From the NCBI GenBank assembly GCA_964017155.1, contig OZ024856.1, forward strand, positions 9,897,882-9,961,881: a DNA stretch of 64,000 nt. Reading direction: 5' to 3'. Positions 26,703 through 38,678 of this stretch are shown one piece after another (within the stretch, counting starts at the first letter, position 1; each line of letters begins with the position of its first letter). This stretch comes from Oasisia sp. SBJ-2009 (taxonomy: Eukaryota; Annelida; Polychaeta; Sabellida; Siboglinidae). The position numbers and the translations under genes were made by a program. The notes beneath the pieces were generated by a model. The model saw only the letters and a list, made by a program, of their open reading frames with translations. It ran no database searches and was not told where the DNA came from.

Positions 26703-28076
26703 GTAAGTAGTAACCAACATTTCTCAGTTTATTTGTGGTGTAAACCGGTAATGAAAATTACGTATTCATCAACATGTTGACAACGTGAATGTACCTTGTT
26801 GATTTTGAGATTGGCCAACCCTGTTGTCTCGTAGAGCTGCTGATATTAGTTCATAGGGACTTAGACGCAGTAGAAGTTACCTTCTTAGTATCAGTATTAA
26901 TGTTAATGTTTACGTGTGCAAACTTGTGGTTATATGGAACACCATACCACGGGTCGGGATAACTGCATCAAAAAGGATGCGAGAGCGAAAATACATAATG
27001 TAAGGAAATGTGTAAATATAGGAATACACTCCAGGAAAGTAATAAGAAAATAGCGATTATGTGGGTAGGTCACATTAAAGAATGCAGGTGGGCAGACAAA
27101 CGAAATGGGCACAACAGACGACGACTATGTGAAGCTGGATTTGAAGAAGTCTGAAAAAGGTGAAGATGAACGAAAGGCGATTGCAACAAGAACAATGCAC
27201 GAGTACATGGTGGTCGTTTGGACACGACGTGAAAAAAAGAGAGAATTTTTTACATCTCAAGGGTTAAATAACACGTATATTCAATTGAAGGACTACACAA
27301 ATATATCAAATCATAATAATAACAACAACAAAATAACATCATCATGTCCAACAAGAGTATTAAACCAACATAACATATAACCCGAGGTTCTCCTATTATG
27401 ACTTTCCGGAAAGTCAGCTAACAACAACAGGTGCCTAGTGCGGGGGGACCGACCCCAATGCCCTTCACCACCGTTAACAGTTCCCCAGAGCTCACCATTG
27501 GGCGATAGAGCGGTGGAATTCCTTAAACATCCTCCACCCAGCCTCGACTACCACAACGGCAAACAGTTTGACTGTTGCCTTGGGGATCCGCATCTCTTCA
27601 CACATGCGGGCGGACCGCCGGGACATGACCCCACGCCAGTTGAAGATGAGGGCCCCGAATCGAATGGACCCACGTACGCCCTCATGGGAAGGCCAGTTCG
27701 ACTGGCACCAGTCGCGGACAGCCGGAGTATCATACTTCGCACACTTGCTCAGATGGGCGTTATCGAGGTCAGCGTTATCTACAACGACCGACGCATCGAC
27801 AACCCAGCAGTGGGATTGGAAGTAGATTACTCCATTTGGTATCTGTGGGGAACCACCTACCACAGATATAACCGGAGCGCGCAGGATTCTGGGCTTGCGC
27901 TCGAGGGTGCAGTGGCACCCTCTCCTTCATTTTCTCCGTAATTAGACTCAGACATGGGTAACGCTCTGCTACCGCTCAAAAGAGCGGCACCCAGGTCGGG
28001 CCACGTGGAAGTAGTTCTGCCATCCCGATCGCCAGATGAAAATACAAAAAAATATTTCAAACAACTCCTCTTTCAG

Positions 28077-28190
28077 ATATCGACGAGTGCGACAGTTCTC
28101 CATGTAAAAACGGAGGAACATGTCAAGACGATGTTAACAGTTACGTTTGTAACTGTGTAACTGGATATACCGGTGATATATGTGAGACCG
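28077..28190 (+). CDS. Calcium-binding EGF-like exon, array copy 17 (last)
   Basis: Same cbEGF exon as copy 1, although the surrounding unit has more substitutions than the others. No EGF exon follows in the truncated unit 18; the next exon I can support is the Thr-rich linker at 29349. Confidence 0.85.
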
Positions 28191-29348
28191 GTAAGTAGTA
28201 ACCAACATTTCTCAGTTTATTTGTGGTGTAAACCGGTAATGAAAATTACGTATTCATCAACATGTTGACAACGTGAATGTACCTTGTTGATTTTGAGATT
28301 GGCCAACCCTGTTGTCTCGTAGAGCTGCTGATATTAGTTCATAGGGACTTAGACGCAATAGAAGTTACCTTCTTAGTATCAGTATTAATGTTAATGTTTA
28401 CGTGTGCAAACTTGTAATTATATGGAACACCATACCACGGGTCGGGGTAACTGCATCAAAAAGGATGCGAGAGCGAAAATATATAATGTAAGGAAATGTG
28501 TAAATATAGGAATACACTCCAGGAAAGTAATAAGAAAATAGCGATTATGTGGGTAGGTCACATTAAAAAATGCAGGTGGGCAGACAAACGAAATGGGCAC
28601 AAAATACGACAACTATGTGAAGCTGGATTTGAAGAAGTCTGAAAAAGGTGAAGATGAGCGGAAGGCGATTGCAGCAAGAACAATGCACGAGTACATGGTG
28701 GTAGTTTGGACACGACGTGAAAAAAAGAGAATTTATTACATCTCAAGGGTTAAATAACACGTATATACAATTGAAGGACTACACAAATATATCAAATCAT
28801 AATAATAACAACAACAAAATAACATCATCATGTCCAACAAGAGTATTAAACCAACATAACATATAACCCGAGGTTCTCCTATTATGACTTTCCGGAAAGT
28901 CAGCTACCAACAACAAGTGCCTAGTGCAGGGGGACCGATCCCAATGCCCTTCACCACCGTCAACAGTTCCCCAGAGCTCACCACTGGGCGACAGAGCGGT
29001 GGAATTCCTTAAACATCCTCCACCCAGCCTCGACTACCACAACGGCAAACAGTTTGACTGTTGCCTTGGGGATCCGCATCTCTTCACACATGCGGGCGGA
29101 CCGCCGGGACATAACCCCACGCCAGTTGAAGATGAGGGCCCCGAATCGAATGGACCCACGTACGCCCTCATGCGAAGGCCAGTTCGACTGGCACCAGTCG
29201 CGGACAGCCGGAGTGTCATACTTCGCACACTTGCTCAGATGGACGTTATCGAGCGGGAACATCAACGTATTTCCTCTTTTATTCTACGCTGGAATGACAG
29301 CATAGTCTAGAATTCCGTTAGAGTGCGTGTGTCTGTGTATCACGGCAG

Positions 29349-29474
29349 AAGGAACATGGACAACAAAGCGAACAACAACGACAACCACTGCAGAGGGAAC
29401 ACAGAGAGCAGAGCGAACAGCGTCCTCGCCATCGACAGCTTTCCCAACAATACAGACTCCTTTACCAGATACAG
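29349..29474 (+). CDS. Thr/Ser-rich linker exon 1
   Basis: Acceptor TATCACGGCAG, donor GTAAAG, 126 bp, phase 1-1 like the EGF exons. It encodes a 42-residue segment with a run of six threonines and the tail PSTAFPTIQTPLPDTG, typical of an O-glycosylated stalk. It lies 96 bp after the end of the EGF array on the same strand. A homologous exon with the same tail occurs at 34645. Low complexity makes the call less certain, but matching phase and the second copy support it. Confidence 0.55.
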
Positions 29475-30281
29475 GTAAAGGTTAACAACAACCTCAACAC
29501 CGGCAAAAACTAATGCTCCAGTAACAACAACAGGAATTTGGCGGGAACATTGGCGGGAGCAGATGTTTGAATTTGGTGGTGCATAAAAGTTGAAAAACAA
29601 GAGGAAATATTGACTGATAAGTATTATTCTTATGTGAAGATTATTCATAAAGTAGTACTAGACATATATTGGGTATTAGTTTAGTTAAAGTTTGTCAGTT
29701 AACAGTATTTTTGAGCAGATTAGCATCGTGGGTGATAATAGGATAATTTAGCCTGCGACAAGTTTGTAAACAAGAGTTAGCAAAACTTATTATTTGATAG
29801 AATATTTAACAGATAAAGTATTCAGCATAACATCTACAGTATTATTCTTATGTGAAGATTATTAATCAAGTTTTGGTAAAAGTTTGTTAGCTAAAAGTAT
29901 TTTTGAGCAGATTAGCATAGTGGGTGATAATAGGGTAATCTAGCCTTCGACAAGTTTGTTTACAAGATTTAGCAAATCTGATTATTTGATAGAATATATA
30001 ACATATAAAATAACAAGCATAACAGCTACATACGTAAGATAATACTTTTATCAGGTAGCATTGTTATTACAAAAATAAGCAAGCTTTTTAGTAGAAACCT
30101 TAGTTTGTTTATGCAGGTAGTGTCCATCGTATCCGCTAGGGAACTGTACCAGTAAATACCACATTTGTCAGTTGTGTATAACATAAATTGAGCTGCAGTT
30201 ACTGTCCACATAAAACAGTCTTTCTAAAGACTAAATTGGTATACCGACTGAGTAAATTTAGAGTACCTGGGTAGTCATATT

Positions 30282-31416
30282 ATGGCCCCTTGCAAGCGGC
30301 AAGTGAAGGCAAGGAGGCACCTAGTGTGTGACTATTGTCACAGCTTTGTAGATTTTGCTCTATCCGGATGCACAAAGTCATGGGCTGAGACAATGGAGGA
30401 AGACTTTACTTTCCAGTGCACAGGGTGTTTGAAAGTGGAATGTCTTACAGCAGAGTTAGCTAGGCTAACCGATGGAGATGAGAATAATAACCAAAGAGAC
30501 AGATGGAAGAGGTCGGAAGGAGCAATGCAGTGACAAGAAGGGTGAGGACAGTATACTGAGAGGAGGGAGAGCGAGTGCAAGGAAAGCAAATGGAGAAAGA
30601 ACAAGTGAAAACATGGCATGCAGGAAGGTGACAGGGGAGAAAGTGACAGCAGATGAGGGGGTGACAATGGAACAGGAGATGATAGAAGCAGATGCGACAG
30701 GAGGAAAGAAGAAGGGAAGAAAGGAACTGAGAGTAGATGTGACCAGACGGAAGTCAATAACAAGGATGGTGTCAGGAAGAAAAGAGGCAGGAAAGAAAGG
30801 AACAGAGAAAGCGGCAGGGGGAAAAGTCAGCAACCAGGGAGATGCAAAACGGAGGAGTTACTCTGAAGCAGTGATTGAGGTGGCATTGAGAACAGAAAGG
30901 GTGTTTTTGGGCGACTCAATTTTGCGAAAGACGGACAAGACGTTAAGTAAAGGAGAAGATGTTGTTGTTTGTCTTCCAGGCGCTCGGATAGAGCATGTGA
31001 CAGATAGGGTAGAGAACGTGTTGGGGCATGGCCAGGGAGGATCTATCTTAGTAAATGTAGGGACGAACAATGCAGACAGGGAGGGGACAACTAGAATAGT
31101 GCAAAGATACAGACAGTTGGTAGGGAAACTGAAGAAGACAAGAGTTGAACAGATTATTCTCTCAGGAATCTTGCCAGTAATCGGAGGAAGGGGAGCAACC
31201 TATAGAAATTGCAAGAGGATGGCAATCAATGCTCTGGTGGAGCAGATGTGTGAGGAGGAAGGGGTTGGATTCTTGGATTTGTGGGGGCGCTTTGTTGGGA
31301 AGGAGGACATGTACGTGAGAGATGGCCTCCATCTAAGCGGAAAGGGCGCAGCAGTTTTCTCTGAGAACCTGCTTCAGTCTATGGACAGTGGAACAGGTTG
31401 CAATTATTTAAACTAG
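30282..31416 (+). pseudogene. CR1 ORF1 (zinc-finger plus SGNH esterase), frameshifted
   Basis: The N-terminal frame (30282-30533) has a PHD-like cysteine/histidine cluster (CDYCHSF ... FQCTGC) typical of CR1 ORF1. The second frame (to 31416) has a charged low-complexity stretch and then an SGNH/GDSL esterase domain: VFLGDSILR (block I), VNVGTNN (block III) and DGLHLSGKGAAVF (catalytic Asp/His). A frameshift at about 30470-30530 separates the two parts. In CR1 elements this protein is a nucleic-acid-binding, esterase-containing partner of ORF2; here it could not be made as one polypeptide. Confidence 0.82.
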
Positions 31417-34200
31417 ATTCGCAGGGGGGATTCACAGAGAAGCCATATACTGGAGGCACAGATAAGGACAGCACAGCTAAAACGGCAAAGAACAGTCTGG
31501 AAAACTCTACAACATTTGGTTATAAATGTGTGTGTTTAAATGCAAGGAGCATAGTAAACAAAAGAAATGAACTAAACATTATGGTAGAAGATAATGACCC
31601 TCACATAATAGGTATAACTGAATCTTGGGCCACCCCCGATATATCAGATGCCGAATTAGGAATGACAGGATATGTTATGTTTAGGAAAGATAGAATAGGG
31701 AGAAGGGGAGGTGGCGTTATTTTATATATTAAAGAATCCATTCAGGCTTACGAAATAAAATTAGAAAAACAAGCAGAATGTGAAGAAGCTGTGTGGTGTA
31801 ACATAGTTACAGGAAACTCAACATTAACTGTTGGGTTAGTTTATCGAAGTCCAAACATAAGCACAGATGAGAATGAGAAAATACAAAACGCTATAAAGGG
31901 AGTCAGTAAACGGGATTGTATAATTATGGGGGATTTTAACCATGGGCGTATACAGTGGAAATCTCAACAGAGTACTGGGAGTGGAGATCAAAAGTGTTTT
32001 AATTTAGTACAAGACAGTTTCCTTACTCAACATGTGTTAGAACCAACCAGGGGTGAGAACGTATTGTTTTGAGCTCACAGAAGGAATGTATTGATAATGT
32101 CAGGATATGTGAGCCACTGGGGTGTAGTGATCAGAACCAGATATATTTTATCATCAAAGTAAAAGGAGAACAGAATCGTAAAATACGGTACAGGAAATGT
32201 TTTCACAAAAGAAGATATAAGGACATGAGGAAACATTTAGCAAAGATAGACTGGAATAACACACTGGGGAATAAGACAGCAACAGAATGTTGGAATATCT
32301 TAAAGAGGGAAATTGACTGCATTGTCGAACAATTTGTCCCCTTGAAAAAACAGGGGAAACGGTCAAAAAGACCACGCCATTTATAAAGAAGCACTTAACC
32401 AAGCTACAGCTGAAATTAGAAATTCAAAGAGAAGCTATGAACAAAAATTTGCTTTTAATATAAAACATGACAGCAAGAGTTTGTATGCGTATGTTCGAAG
32501 TAAACAGAAAGTTCAGGATAAGGTAGGACCTCTAGAAGGTAGTGATGGAAACATAATAACAGAGGGATTCTTAATGGCAGAAAACCTAAATGAATACTTT
32601 AGTTCGGTGTTCACCAGGGAAGATACTAGTGCATTACCAGTACCAGAGACTAAATTTGAAGGGAGAGAGTCAGACTATTTAGGACAACTAATTGTAACAC
32701 CAAATATGGTAGCTAAGAAAATAAGGGATATGAAGGAAAATAAGTCACCTGGAGTGGATGGGATTCCTCCCAAATTACTACTGGAAATTGTAGAACAAAT
32801 CAGCATACCACTTGCAACAGTGTTCAATTTGTCAATAGAGGAAGGAGTAGTTCCATTAGAATGGAAAGAAGCAAACATCATACCATTATTTAAAAAAGGA
32901 TCAAGAAGCAAGTCAGAGAACTATAGACCAGTTAGTTTAACATCGGTGGTTTGCAAACTATTAGAAAGACTAATTAAAGATCACTTGGTTGATTTTCTTG
33001 TTAAAAATAACTTGATTAACCCATCTCAACATGGGTTTCTAAAAGCGAGGTCATGCTTAACAAATATCTTATGTTTTTTGGAAGATGTCACAAAGTGGGT
33101 AGATGAGGGATCACCAGTAGATATAATATACTTAGATTTTAAAAATGCCTTTGACAAAGTGCCACATCAAAGATTACTACTTAAACTAAAGGCCCATGGC
33201 ATAGGCAATGGCATGACTAACTGGATAGAAAAATGGCTCATTTATTGAAGACAAAGAATGATAGTTGATGGGGAGGTTTCAAACTGGAAATCGGTTTTGA
33301 GTGGAGTACCCGCAGGGATCAGTATTGGGACCTATTTTGTTCTTAATATATATCAATGATTTGGATGATAATATAACAAGCAAGGTGTTGAAGTTTGCGG
33401 ACGATACAAAAGTGTTTAGAAAAATTGAAAGTGATGCAGATAGACAGCAATTACAAGATGATCTAAATAATTTGAACGAATGGTCTGATAAGTGGCAAAT
33501 GCTGTTTAATTATGGGAAGTGTAAGTGCCTCCACACAGGACATAGAAATGAAGATGCACAACATACAATGGGTGATACTGTACTAAATACTACCGTAAAG
33601 GAAAAGGACTTAGGGTTAACTATTAGTGCTGATATAAAGGTATCAGAACAGTGTGCAATTGCAGCAGCAAAGGGAAACAAAATTCTTGGATTAATTAGGC
33701 GAAATATAGTGTACAAGGAAAAATAACTAATAATACCGCTGTACAAAACAATAGTTAGGCCTAATTTAGAATATTGCATACAGGCATGGAGGCCATATCG
33801 CCAGAAGGATATTGATATACTAGAAAGAGTACAAAGAAGAGCAATCAAAATGATACAAAAACTCAGGAATATTAGTTATGAAATGCGTCTAAAAGAATGT
33901 GGATTAACAACACTAGAAACCAGGAGATTGAGAGGAGATCAGATAGAAGTTTTTAAAATATTGAATGGGTATGAAAATATTGACAGAAATATGTTTTCTC
34001 TGTTAAGGAAGAGAGAAGGACTAGAGGACATGTAATTACATTAGCAAAGAAGCAGTGTAGACTAGATATTAGACAATTTTCATTTTCACAAAGAACAGTA
34101 AATGAATGGAACAGATTATCGGCTGATTGTGTAGGTGCTAGTAGTGTTAATATGTTTAAAAATAAAATTGACATGTACCTAAGAAGGGCTGGGTACATTT
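31398..34200 (+). pseudogene. CR1 ORF2 (endonuclease and reverse transcriptase), broken
   Basis: Pieces in order: AP-endonuclease 31398-32072 (CLNARSIVNKRNEL, GITESWA, GGGVILYI, GLVYRSP, IMGDFNH), linker 32069-32386, reverse transcriptase 32481-33248 (NIIPLFKKGSR, NYRPVSLTSV, HGFLKARSCLTN, LDFKNAFDKVPH), then 33301-33726 (PQGSVLGPILFLIYINDL and FADDTKVF), and thumb 33850-34035. Breaks: a small deletion near 32062, a frameshift near 32380, an in-frame stop at about 33246 with a one-base shift at about 33308, a stop at about 33724, and a shift near 34020. It starts about where ORF1 ends, the usual CR1 order. Confidence 0.88.
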
Positions 34201-34478
34201 AGTTAGATAGGTTGGACTCTCGATAAGCCAAAGGGCTTCCTTGTCCACCTGCCATCTAGAGTTGATTCTCTAGGTGGCAATCTTGTTAAATCTTGAAATA
34301 AACAAATATATTACCGCAGTATTACATAAATGCTACGCTACAATATACCATATTGATTTCATTATGCAAAGTATAAGTTAAGATCAGTAACACAACGTAA
34401 TTAATTTGTAATATATGTGATAAAGGAAGTGAAAATATATATATATTATATTACAGTCGATCAATGTGGTTAATGATC

Positions 34479-34575
34479 ATATATATATATATATATATAT
34501 ATATTCCATATCATATGTGTGCGTGCGTGCGTGCGTGCGTTCGTGCTTGCGAGTGTGATGTGTGTGGTGTGTGTG
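34479..34575. repeat. (AT)n and (GTGC)n microsatellites
   Basis: An AT dinucleotide run (34479-34504) followed by GTGC and GT repeats just upstream of linker exon 2. Confidence 0.9.
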
Positions 34576-34644
34576 TATGAAATATTGACATCATGATATA
34601 TAACAACCCTTTTATACTTGCATATATGAACGGTGCATCGACAG

Positions 34645-34743
34645 CTATTACGCCAAGACCATCAACAGATGAAATACTGGAAACAAATCAAACAACGACT
34701 ACACCATCGACAGCAAACATACAGACAATTTTAACAGATACAG
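34645..34743 (+). CDS. Thr/Ser-rich linker exon 2
   Basis: Acceptor TGCATCGACAG, donor GTAGAT, 99 bp, phase 1-1. It encodes 33 residues including NQTTTTPSTANIQ and ending TDTG. The 3' halves of this exon and of the exon at 29349 are alignable in DNA (CCATCGACAGC ... ACAGATACAG then GTA), and similarity continues into the intron (CACCGGCAAA), so they are duplicates. A stalk with N- and O-glycosylation sites is likely. The start is less certain than the end. Confidence 0.5.
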
Positions 34744-35280
34744 GTAGATTCTTAGCAATAATCTCGCACCGGCAAACACAACTGCACCAGTACCAATGAC
34801 AGCAGAAACAACAATTACAACCGCCGTATTACTTTGTGCGAATGTCGGTGACCTTGCTTTCAAAATAGACATGAAATGTAAATGAAATATAATACAACAT
34901 TTTTTACGGATTTTGTTTATTATAAATTCTTAATTAATATATTTGCAAATGTACCCCATTGACACCTAATCATTGGCTAAGTATTAGATAGATGTTGAGA
35001 GATCGATTTAACCGCAATGCCAGCGCCATTGGTATGGAGGAGCGTTGGAATATTAAAGGATAGACCCCTGATCAAATGCTCGGCTGCCATTTCTAACCTA
35101 GAACACGTTTGCGTTCTGCGTTTACCTAATTCACTCAGCTGTGTGCATGAGTACCTTGCTTTAGCCTGATGCTGCACGCATCCAAGAGAAGGCGAAATAA
35201 TGTTTCACTGAACAGGTCTGCAAGGGAGTAAATTGAAACTACGTTTGAGCAGTGTGGAGGAATACATGCTGTCTGCAACA
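34744..35280. other. Intron, no recognised gene
   Basis: AT-rich sequence with no domain or repeat family I recognise. A minus-strand open frame at 34977-35177 has no supporting features. Confidence 0.4.
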
Positions 35281-35765
35281 TTCTTCTGAATTTGGTTTAA
35301 ATGCAAGGAGCGTAGTAATCAAAAGAAATAAACTAAGCACTAAGTTAGAATGTATTGACCCTCACATAATAGGTATATATATATATATATATAAGATGTC
35401 GAATTAGGATTGACATGCTATATACTGTTTAGTAAAGTTGGAATATAAGCAGAAGGGGAGTTATTTTATCATTTAAAGAATCCATCCAGGCTTATTAAAT
35501 AACATTTATTTGAAAAAGAAGCAGAATGCGAATACGCTATTAGATGTAACATAATTACAGGAAACTCAACATTAACTGCTTGGTTAGTTAATCGAAGTGC
35601 AAACATAAGCTTAGAAGAAAACAAAAAATTGCAAGATGCTATAAATGAAGTGACTAAACGGAACTGCATCACTATGGGGGCAGCAACAGAATGCTGAACG
35701 ATGTTAAGAAGAGAAATTGACTGCATCGTCTATAAATGTAAACACAATTAGGGGAAACGTTCTAA
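35281..35765 (+). pseudogene. Second CR1 relic with internal deletion
   Basis: The DNA is alignable to the CR1 copy: 35300-35675 matches the endonuclease region at about 31540-31930, then the sequence jumps at about 35680 to the segment equivalent to 32277-32360. An AT run replaces part of the middle. Stops are frequent. It is an older fragment of the same family as the 29615-34315 element. Confidence 0.75.
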
Positions 35766-35849
35766 AAAGAAATACATCAAATATAGCCATTAGAAATTTC
35801 AGTTTGCAGTGCACAATATGGTAGGCTCTTACTTTGGTGGGTTTAATAG

Positions 35850-36060
35850 CCCCCCCCCCCCCCCCCCGCAGAGAAGACAGTAGGCTGATGGACCCCATGA
35901 TGACTGACAATGCATATGTTTATTTACGCTGGCGTGACGAAGACATGGACCGACTGACACTGTTTGTCAGACAGCAACACCCTGCTAAGCAAACAATACT
36001 TGAAAGCAATCAGTTCATGCCATAGAGCTAGTTTTAGTTACATCACCAGGATGTCCATTA
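35850..36060. other. 18-bp poly-C tract and unidentified open stretch
   Basis: Eighteen consecutive C residues (35850-35867) are followed by a stretch open to 36025 on the plus strand that I do not recognise. No splice or start evidence. Further on (36100-36120) is a short CATAGTTGCTCGGC tandem duplication. Confidence 0.4.
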
Positions 36061-36578
36061 AGAGGCTGCGGGTAGAGTTATAATATGCGCCATAGTTGCT
36101 CGGCCATAGTTGCTCGGCGGGGGGTGCTCAGATGTCCAGCCAACACGGGGTTTTAGTGCATCTAACCTTGTATTTTACAATGTTTGGAATACCACATCCT
36201 ATATCTTGATACAGGTTCATTAAAACAATAATTTCTTTAGGAAGATAGTTTCATTAAAAAAACGTTATGTCGTCTAAAACATATTCCTGCATTCATTTTG
36301 TTTCTATTTCCGTTTTGTTCCTGAGTAGCATACAGCTGTTTGGATCATGCACGTGTTTCTCCTCATTTCGCGTCTACTATTTTGCAACTAGTTATTATGT
36401 GGTGATGTTAACCGCAGTTACTCTACAGTTGCATTATTCATTTCCTTAATATGTTTCGTATCGTCTTTCAGTAAATGTGTTTGTATTGTGGTACAATGTA
36501 GTCATGATTGATGTTGAATGTCATTCTTAATGATGGTTTCTATTGGTTTCTAATTTACTTTGTCCGAATACACTTCAG

Positions 36579-36857
36579 GGTCAGCGCAAGTGATGCACGA
36601 CTTAGCTGACAATGGTGATGCAGTAGCACATCTTTCTCTTGTAGTGTTTCCTTGTACGAACGTCGCCTGGAACAAAAACATTACTATAACAACACAAAGT
36701 ACAGTTAACATTTCCAGACTACAGACCGATGGCATAGTAGACGGGCTCAACTGTTTACCGGAAGACGCGATGGATAATCCAGAGATAGTAATTGATTTTG
36801 AAGTCGAGACGGAAGTCGGATTTCTGCATATATTCGTCAAGCAACGGGAGTTTAAGT
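36579..36857 (+). CDS. FTP/F5-8C-like lectin domain, first-half exon (domain A)
   Basis: Acceptor ACACTTCAG, donor GTGAGT, 279 bp, phase 1-1. The 93-residue product has the start motif of fucolectin-type F5/8C-like domains (FPCTNVAWNKNIT, equivalent to NVALGKP), a middle DGIVDG, and the strand ending first-half exons here (NPEIVIDFEVETEVGFLHIFV, compare WWRVDLG...V.I). It pairs with the exon at 37519. Such domains bind sugars or membranes outside the cell; the sugar-binding residues cannot be judged. About 30 residues before the NVA motif may be linker. Confidence 0.65.
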
Positions 36858-36859
36858 GT

Positions 36860-37310
36860 GAGTAACCCGTATAATATGTGTAATAATATTATCATTACTG
36901 TGTAGCCGCGCTCTCCCGTGGTTGCGAGACGGCCTTAGCCCGCTGTGTCCAGATCTTCCTTTCTCTTCGAATTGTTGAACATCCCCACATTGCTTTGTGG
37001 CCTGCAGCTTGGAAGGCTGCCCTGATATTTGCTTTGTGGTTATCAGTTGGTCCGCTCTATTCATCACTTCTAACAACTGATCGCTTGGGTCCGAGGTGAT
37101 GGTTGGAGTTGAAGTTCAAGTCTGCTCTATGTGTAGGTGTCCTGTAGATGGTGATTCGTGTGCTACTGTCATTGTTCATATGGACGCATGTGTCCAGGAA
37201 TGGCAATTTCCTTTCTCGTTCTGGGTTCTGAATTTGTACTTTAGTGTCAATGCTATTCAGGTTTTCAGTTTGAATTCTGTTTTCACGTTAGTGACTTATA
37301 TGAATACATG
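36860..37310 (-). pseudogene. Penelope-like element relic (reverse transcriptase C-terminal region)
   Basis: The minus-strand translation contains KLPFLDTCVHMNN, STRITIYRTPTH, LNFNSNHHLGPKRSVV and, after a break, NRADQLITT. These are the conserved blocks in the RT C-terminal part of Penelope-like elements (LPFLD, YRKPT, Y.N..S.HP...K...V..L..RA). It lies wholly in the intron between the two halves of domain A. No intact frame and no GIY-YIG endonuclease seen. Confidence 0.65.
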
Positions 37311-37518
37311 ACTGATTTGTGCAATTTCTAGACATATTACGAATTCTCTAAGTGACCTATCTTCTTCTTAATGTTCAAGAATATTTGCTGTAAAACTTAT
37401 AAAATGACAATACAACTTATGTGGTTATACTAGTTCCAGTTACCGAGAAATAACACATCACCTAAATTATTTGCCTGTTAATTGCACTGGCTTTCTTGTT
37501 TTGTTCGATATATTCTAG

Positions 37519-37743
37519 CATCGGAGTACAACTTTCGTGTTGGTTTTCGGTCACGGGGCGGATTGGAAGTTGGTAAAACAAAAGCGTATTTTCCACTGGA
37601 AATGCTCTGCAACGAATTCTCTGGTTGGACGGAATTCACCGTTATTACGATTCACTGTAGACACTATGCAAAAAGTCGCTTCCTTGTCATACAAGGGAAG
37701 AACTTCACGAGTCTGCCAATTTGTGAAATAAAGGTATATTCAG
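37519..37743 (+). CDS. FTP/F5-8C-like lectin domain, second-half exon (domain A)
   Basis: Acceptor ATATATTCTAG, donor GTAAAT, 225 bp, phase 1-1, 75 residues. It completes the domain opened at 36579: a first strand (YNFRVGFRS), a cysteine (EMLCNEF), a strand VITIHC, the strand FLVIQG and the closing strand CEIKVYSG, equivalent to the C-E-V-E-V-Y end of fucolectin-like domains. Confidence 0.65.
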
Positions 37744-38520
37744 GTAAATGTTGTGATATAATTCGTTGTTGACGTAGAACAATACAAATCACCAAATGAT
37801 ACAGACTCTTGCTGCACATAGCTACCAGTATATATTATATTGTCATTGCACGTATTCATTCAGTGGGATGGTGTGTCTATTAAATATAAACAACATTAGT
37901 AAACAGTGTTATGGTAATATATATTGGGCAAGATAAGTGTTATTAAACTCCTTCGACGCCGATACTTCTCCCTATATCAATTGTCGTCGCGTGTTTGTTA
38001 AGTGCAGGTGTTTGTTTGTTACATGTTTATGTTTTGCTTTACCAAATGACAGGGTTTGTTTGCTTGAAATATGTGTTTACTAATTGGTGGAGTGTATTAC
38101 CTAACATTGGTTTGCTAATTGTCGGCGTTAGTTCGTAAACGATAACTGTTTGTTTGCTGACAACTTTGGGATGCGTTGTTTATGTGCCAGTGTCGGATTC
38201 CTATCTGTATGTGTGTATATTTATATGTTTACAAACATGTTTGAACCTGATCAACATGTCGGTCATCACGTAGTATCGGCCACCCACTTGTGACACTTGT
38301 GCTGACAGGGCCCAACATGTTTGAACCTGCTCAACATGTCGGTCATCATGTAGTATCGGCGACCCAATTGTGACACTTGTGCCGACAGGGCCCTTGTACT
38401 TGTACACTGCTGGTGTGCATTGTGTTCCCTTCTTGCGGCAGGTGCACATTTTCTTATCGCAATAACTGCTGCAATTACATCAGATTACCTTGGGCAGTCT
38501 CTGGTGAGTCATTCTGATAG
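37744..38520. other. Intron with an 80-bp tandem duplication
   Basis: No exon recognised. An 80-bp segment beginning AACATGTTTGAACCTG is duplicated head to tail (about 38233-38312 and 38313-38392) with few differences. Confidence 0.6.
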
Positions 38521-38678
38521 GCATGAGACCAGTGGAATATGCTATTCAACTCCATACCTCAGGAGTGAAAAGTGGTTGTCTTTACCACGTCATCACTGTC
38601 TCGTCAGATGGCGATGGAAGCCAGATATATATCATTCGGCGGCAAAAGATTGTCTTTAGATGCGTATTTGAGCAGTAG
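38521..38678 (+). pseudogene. Possible relic of an FTP second-half exon
   Basis: After TTCTGATAG a frame runs for about 52 codons to a stop at 38676-38678. It contains CLYHVITVSSDGDGSQIYII, which aligns by eye with the WTEFTVITIHC ... FLVIQG segment of the domain A second half, but the expected closing CEVEVY strand is replaced by FRCVFEQ and a stop. No donor. Most likely a dead duplicate of a domain half. Confidence 0.3.

Larger units (their letters stand above)
29615..34315 (+). mobile_element. CR1-type non-LTR retrotransposon, near full length, decayed
   Basis: It has a 5' region with two tandem monomers of about 218 bp (GTATTATTCTTATGTGAAGA at about 29621 and again at 29839), then ORF1 (30282-31416) and ORF2 (31398-34200). 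A 3' UTR ends in an AATAAACAAA tail near 34315. Both ORFs carry frameshifts and stops, so the copy is dead. It sits between the two Thr-rich linker exons in the sense orientation. I could not define target duplications, so both ends are approximate. Confidence 0.85.

Noticed and set aside
30338..30833. Minus-strand frames over CR1 ORF1
   Set aside because: Leu/Ser/Pro-rich shadows of the charged low-complexity part of ORF1.
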